Source: an uncultured Flavobacteriaceae bacterium (GTDB taxonomy: Bacteria > Bacteroidota > Bacteroidia > Flavobacteriales > Flavobacteriaceae). Taken from it: a stretch of DNA of 64,000 nucleotides. The position numbers were made by a program, and so were the translations under genes. Location: contig CANNAC010000002.1 in assembly GCA_947502495.1 (NCBI GenBank), positions 434,001 to 498,000 on the forward strand, given 5' to 3'. Shown here piece by piece: positions 62,821-64,000 of the stretch (positions within the stretch are counted from its first letter, which is position 1; each line of letters starts with the position of its first letter). Under the pieces are notes generated by a model. That model was not told the DNA's origin and did not search any database. It saw only the letters and a list, made by a program, of their open reading frames with translations.

Positions 62821-63102
62821 TTAAATAAAATCTGGTGGTGGAGAAATGATGTTAAAATGCGGATTCAGGTAATTTTTAAAGAAATACCCTAATTCATTAT
62901 TCTTAAATAAATCGCTTAAAGGAATAAATTCGTTGTTTGTTTCAGAAAAAACAACTTCGAAATTATTATTTTCTTCCTCTTCAGAAAGGCTATAAAAAAC
63001 AGAAATATCTATGGTATCATCTAATGCCACAATTATAGATGGCATAGTAATGATTGCCATAAATAATACAGTAAAAAATATAGAAATGTTTCTTTTTGGC
63101 AT
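62821..63102 (-). CDS. Small hypothetical membrane-anchored or exported protein
   Basis: The 93-residue protein has an N-terminal hydrophobic segment (about 8-26, IFFTVLFMAIITMPSIIVAL). An acidic region (SEEEENNNFE) follows and the C-terminus is PHFNIISPPPDF. It may be secreted or anchored by the single helix. I recognise no family. A minus-strand TATATTTG box lies at 63131-63124, 21 bp upstream of the ATG. Confidence 0.6.
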   Translation of the reverse strand: MPKRNISIFFTVLFMAIITMPSIIVALDDTIDISVFYSLSEEEENNNFEVVFSETNNEFIPLSDLFKNNELGYFFKNYLNPHFNIISPPPDFI

Positions 63103-63123
63103 CCTTTAAATTAAATCAAGCTG

Positions 63124-63131
63124 CAAATATA
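63124..63131 (-). promoter_or_regulatory. Candidate -7 box of the small protein gene
   Basis: CAAATATA on the plus strand is TATATTTG on the minus strand, an exact TAnnTTTG match, 21 bp before the ATG at 63102. Confidence 0.4.
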
Positions 63132-63164
63132 TGATTATAGAAGTGTTTTATTGTTAAGGAAAAA

Positions 63165-63923
63165 TTAAATTTCATTTAATGCTTTAATATCATCATTAGA
63201 AATCCAACCCACTTTACCGTCTGTAAGCTTAATCTTTTTCCAATTATTTACCGTATCTAAAATTAAAACTTTAGTTCCTTCATGTAACCTAAAAGACTCT
63301 TCACTTCTTAAATTAGGCTCACTTTTAACTAATGCTTCTTGTGAAAAGACGATGGCAGGTTTATTATTTTTATCGATGTCGAATTTATGAAATGCAAAAA
63401 ACAACAAGATAAAAGATAGGAACAAGAAGCTAGAACTACCAATAAACGCGAGTCTTTTTCTGTTTGTAGAATAACTAAAGTAATACAATAAAGATAACAA
63501 CACAAACAATAAAGTAGCAGCAACGCAAGCATAGGCCCAAGCATTAAAACTCATCGTATTTGTTAGTTTCTTCACTAGCTTAGACACCCCAACTTCTGGC
63601 ACCACATCTATAGCATCTACTGTCATGTTTCTTGCAAAAGCGATATTGTTTTGTATTTCTTTATCGTTTGGCGAAAGCGCTAAAGCTTTTTCAAAATAAA
63701 AAATACTTGGTGCAATATTATTTAATTTATAATGCGCATTACCTAGATTAAAATACAACGAAGCAGAATGTTTTTTAGCATCTAAAATACTTTCGTATTT
63801 AGTAATTGCTTCTGTAAACTTCCCTTCATTATACAACATATTTCCTTCTTCAAAAAGCGTGTTGTTTTGCGCTACAGAAAGCGTAGTTAGTAAAAAAGTT
63901 ACTATGTAAATTAATTGTTTCAT
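63165..63923 (-). CDS. batE: BatE-like TPR/SH3 membrane protein
   Basis: The 252-residue protein has a signal peptide (about 1-18), TPR repeats (about 22-108, NTLFEEGNMLYNEGKFTEAI, SASLYFNLGNAHYKLNNIAP), two membrane segments (about 130-152 and 165-185) and a C-terminal SH3 domain (about 195-250, VKSEPNLRSEESFRLHEGTKVLIL, in pieces, KVGWISNDDI). This is the BatE layout of the Bacteroides aerotolerance operon; the other bat genes would lie beyond the right edge. The 77 bp at the window end hold no complete gene. Confidence 0.85.
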   Translation of the reverse strand: MKQLIYIVTFLLTTLSVAQNNTLFEEGNMLYNEGKFTEAITKYESILDAKKHSASLYFNLGNAHYKLNNIAPSIFYFEKALALSPNDKEIQNNIAFARNMTVDAIDVVPEVGVSKLVKKLTNTMSFNAWAYACVAATLLFVLLSLLYYFSYSTNRKRLAFIGSSSFLFLSFILLFFAFHKFDIDKNNKPAIVFSQEALVKSEPNLRSEESFRLHEGTKVLILDTVNNWKKIKLTDGKVGWISNDDIKALNEI

Positions 63924-64000
63924 TTGTGTTTTCTATAAAACCCTTCCGATTTTAGTTCGATGCATCGCAATACATCCAACATCCTTTAGTATGCTAAGAA

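Noticed and set aside
63933-64000. Open minus-strand frame entering from the right edge, expected position of the batD 3' end
   Set aside because: Only 22 codons are visible and the peptide does not resemble BatD; synteny alone is too weak.
1-64000. tRNA, rRNA, CRISPR, transposase or integrase genes
   Set aside because: Scanned the intergenic regions by eye; no cloverleaf, repeat-spacer array or recognisable recombinase was seen. A tRNA or covariance search could still find something.

Overview
The window looks like a chromosomal segment of a marine member of the Flavobacteriaceae (Bacteroidota). The evidence is AT-rich DNA, TAnnTTTG-type -7 promoter boxes, little Shine-Dalgarno signal, several TTG starts, type IX secretion (T9SS) cargo with C-terminal sorting domains, a PorZ-like T9SS component, SusC/HmuR-like TonB receptors, HmuY-like and DUF-type lipoproteins, and BatE. 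I cannot name the genus. I found no rRNA, tRNA, CRISPR array, transposase or integrase.

Layout. 1-8.4 kb: a partial alpha/beta hydrolase, a MocR-type regulator with a degenerate PLP site divergent from a TonB receptor, a cupin-like oxygenase, a small barrel protein and a first T9SS cargo protein. 8.4-22 kb: recX, a 1,933-residue multidomain T9SS cargo that shares its C-terminal ~600 residues with the first one, a second TonB receptor, recO-porZ and gdhA. 22-29.6 kb: core metabolism (a trans-sulfuration enzyme, an EamA transporter, a thioesterase, yicC-gmk-nadD). 29.6-32.15 kb: a small accessory patch. It holds an exact 61-bp second copy of the nadD 3' end, a frameshifted lipoprotein remnant, an attC-like hairpin, and a Crp/Fnr-MBL-SnoaL gene group bounded by inverted GTTGGGC/GCCCAAC sequences. 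32-42.6 kb: a LysM protein, a lipoprotein, gpsA, and an RND efflux operon with a GbsR/MarR gene at its 5' end and a TetR gene at its 3' end; a perfect 9+9 inverted repeat lies upstream. 42.6-47.7 kb: an S9 peptidase, pheS, cvpA and small conserved genes. 47.7-56.3 kb: an apparent heme/iron acquisition locus. 56.4-62.7 kb: a carbonic anhydrase/SulP cluster. 62.8-64 kb: a small membrane-anchored protein and batE.

How the genes work together. The heme locus pairs a TonB receptor carrying the YRAP-His-NPDL signature and an HmuY-like lipoprotein with a divergent four-gene operon: a DUF6607-like protein, a secreted ankyrin protein, a DUF2271 protein, and a PepSY membrane protein fused to a complete flavodoxin/NADPH reductase. 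An inverted repeat overlaps the promoter between them. The SulP cluster has two SulP anion transporters, two beta-carbonic anhydrases, a UspA-like protein and a DUF2490 outer-membrane protein on one strand, which suggests bicarbonate uptake and interconversion. Several families of short interspersed palindromic repeats sit between genes; one copy of the longest carries a nested 20-bp perfect palindrome.
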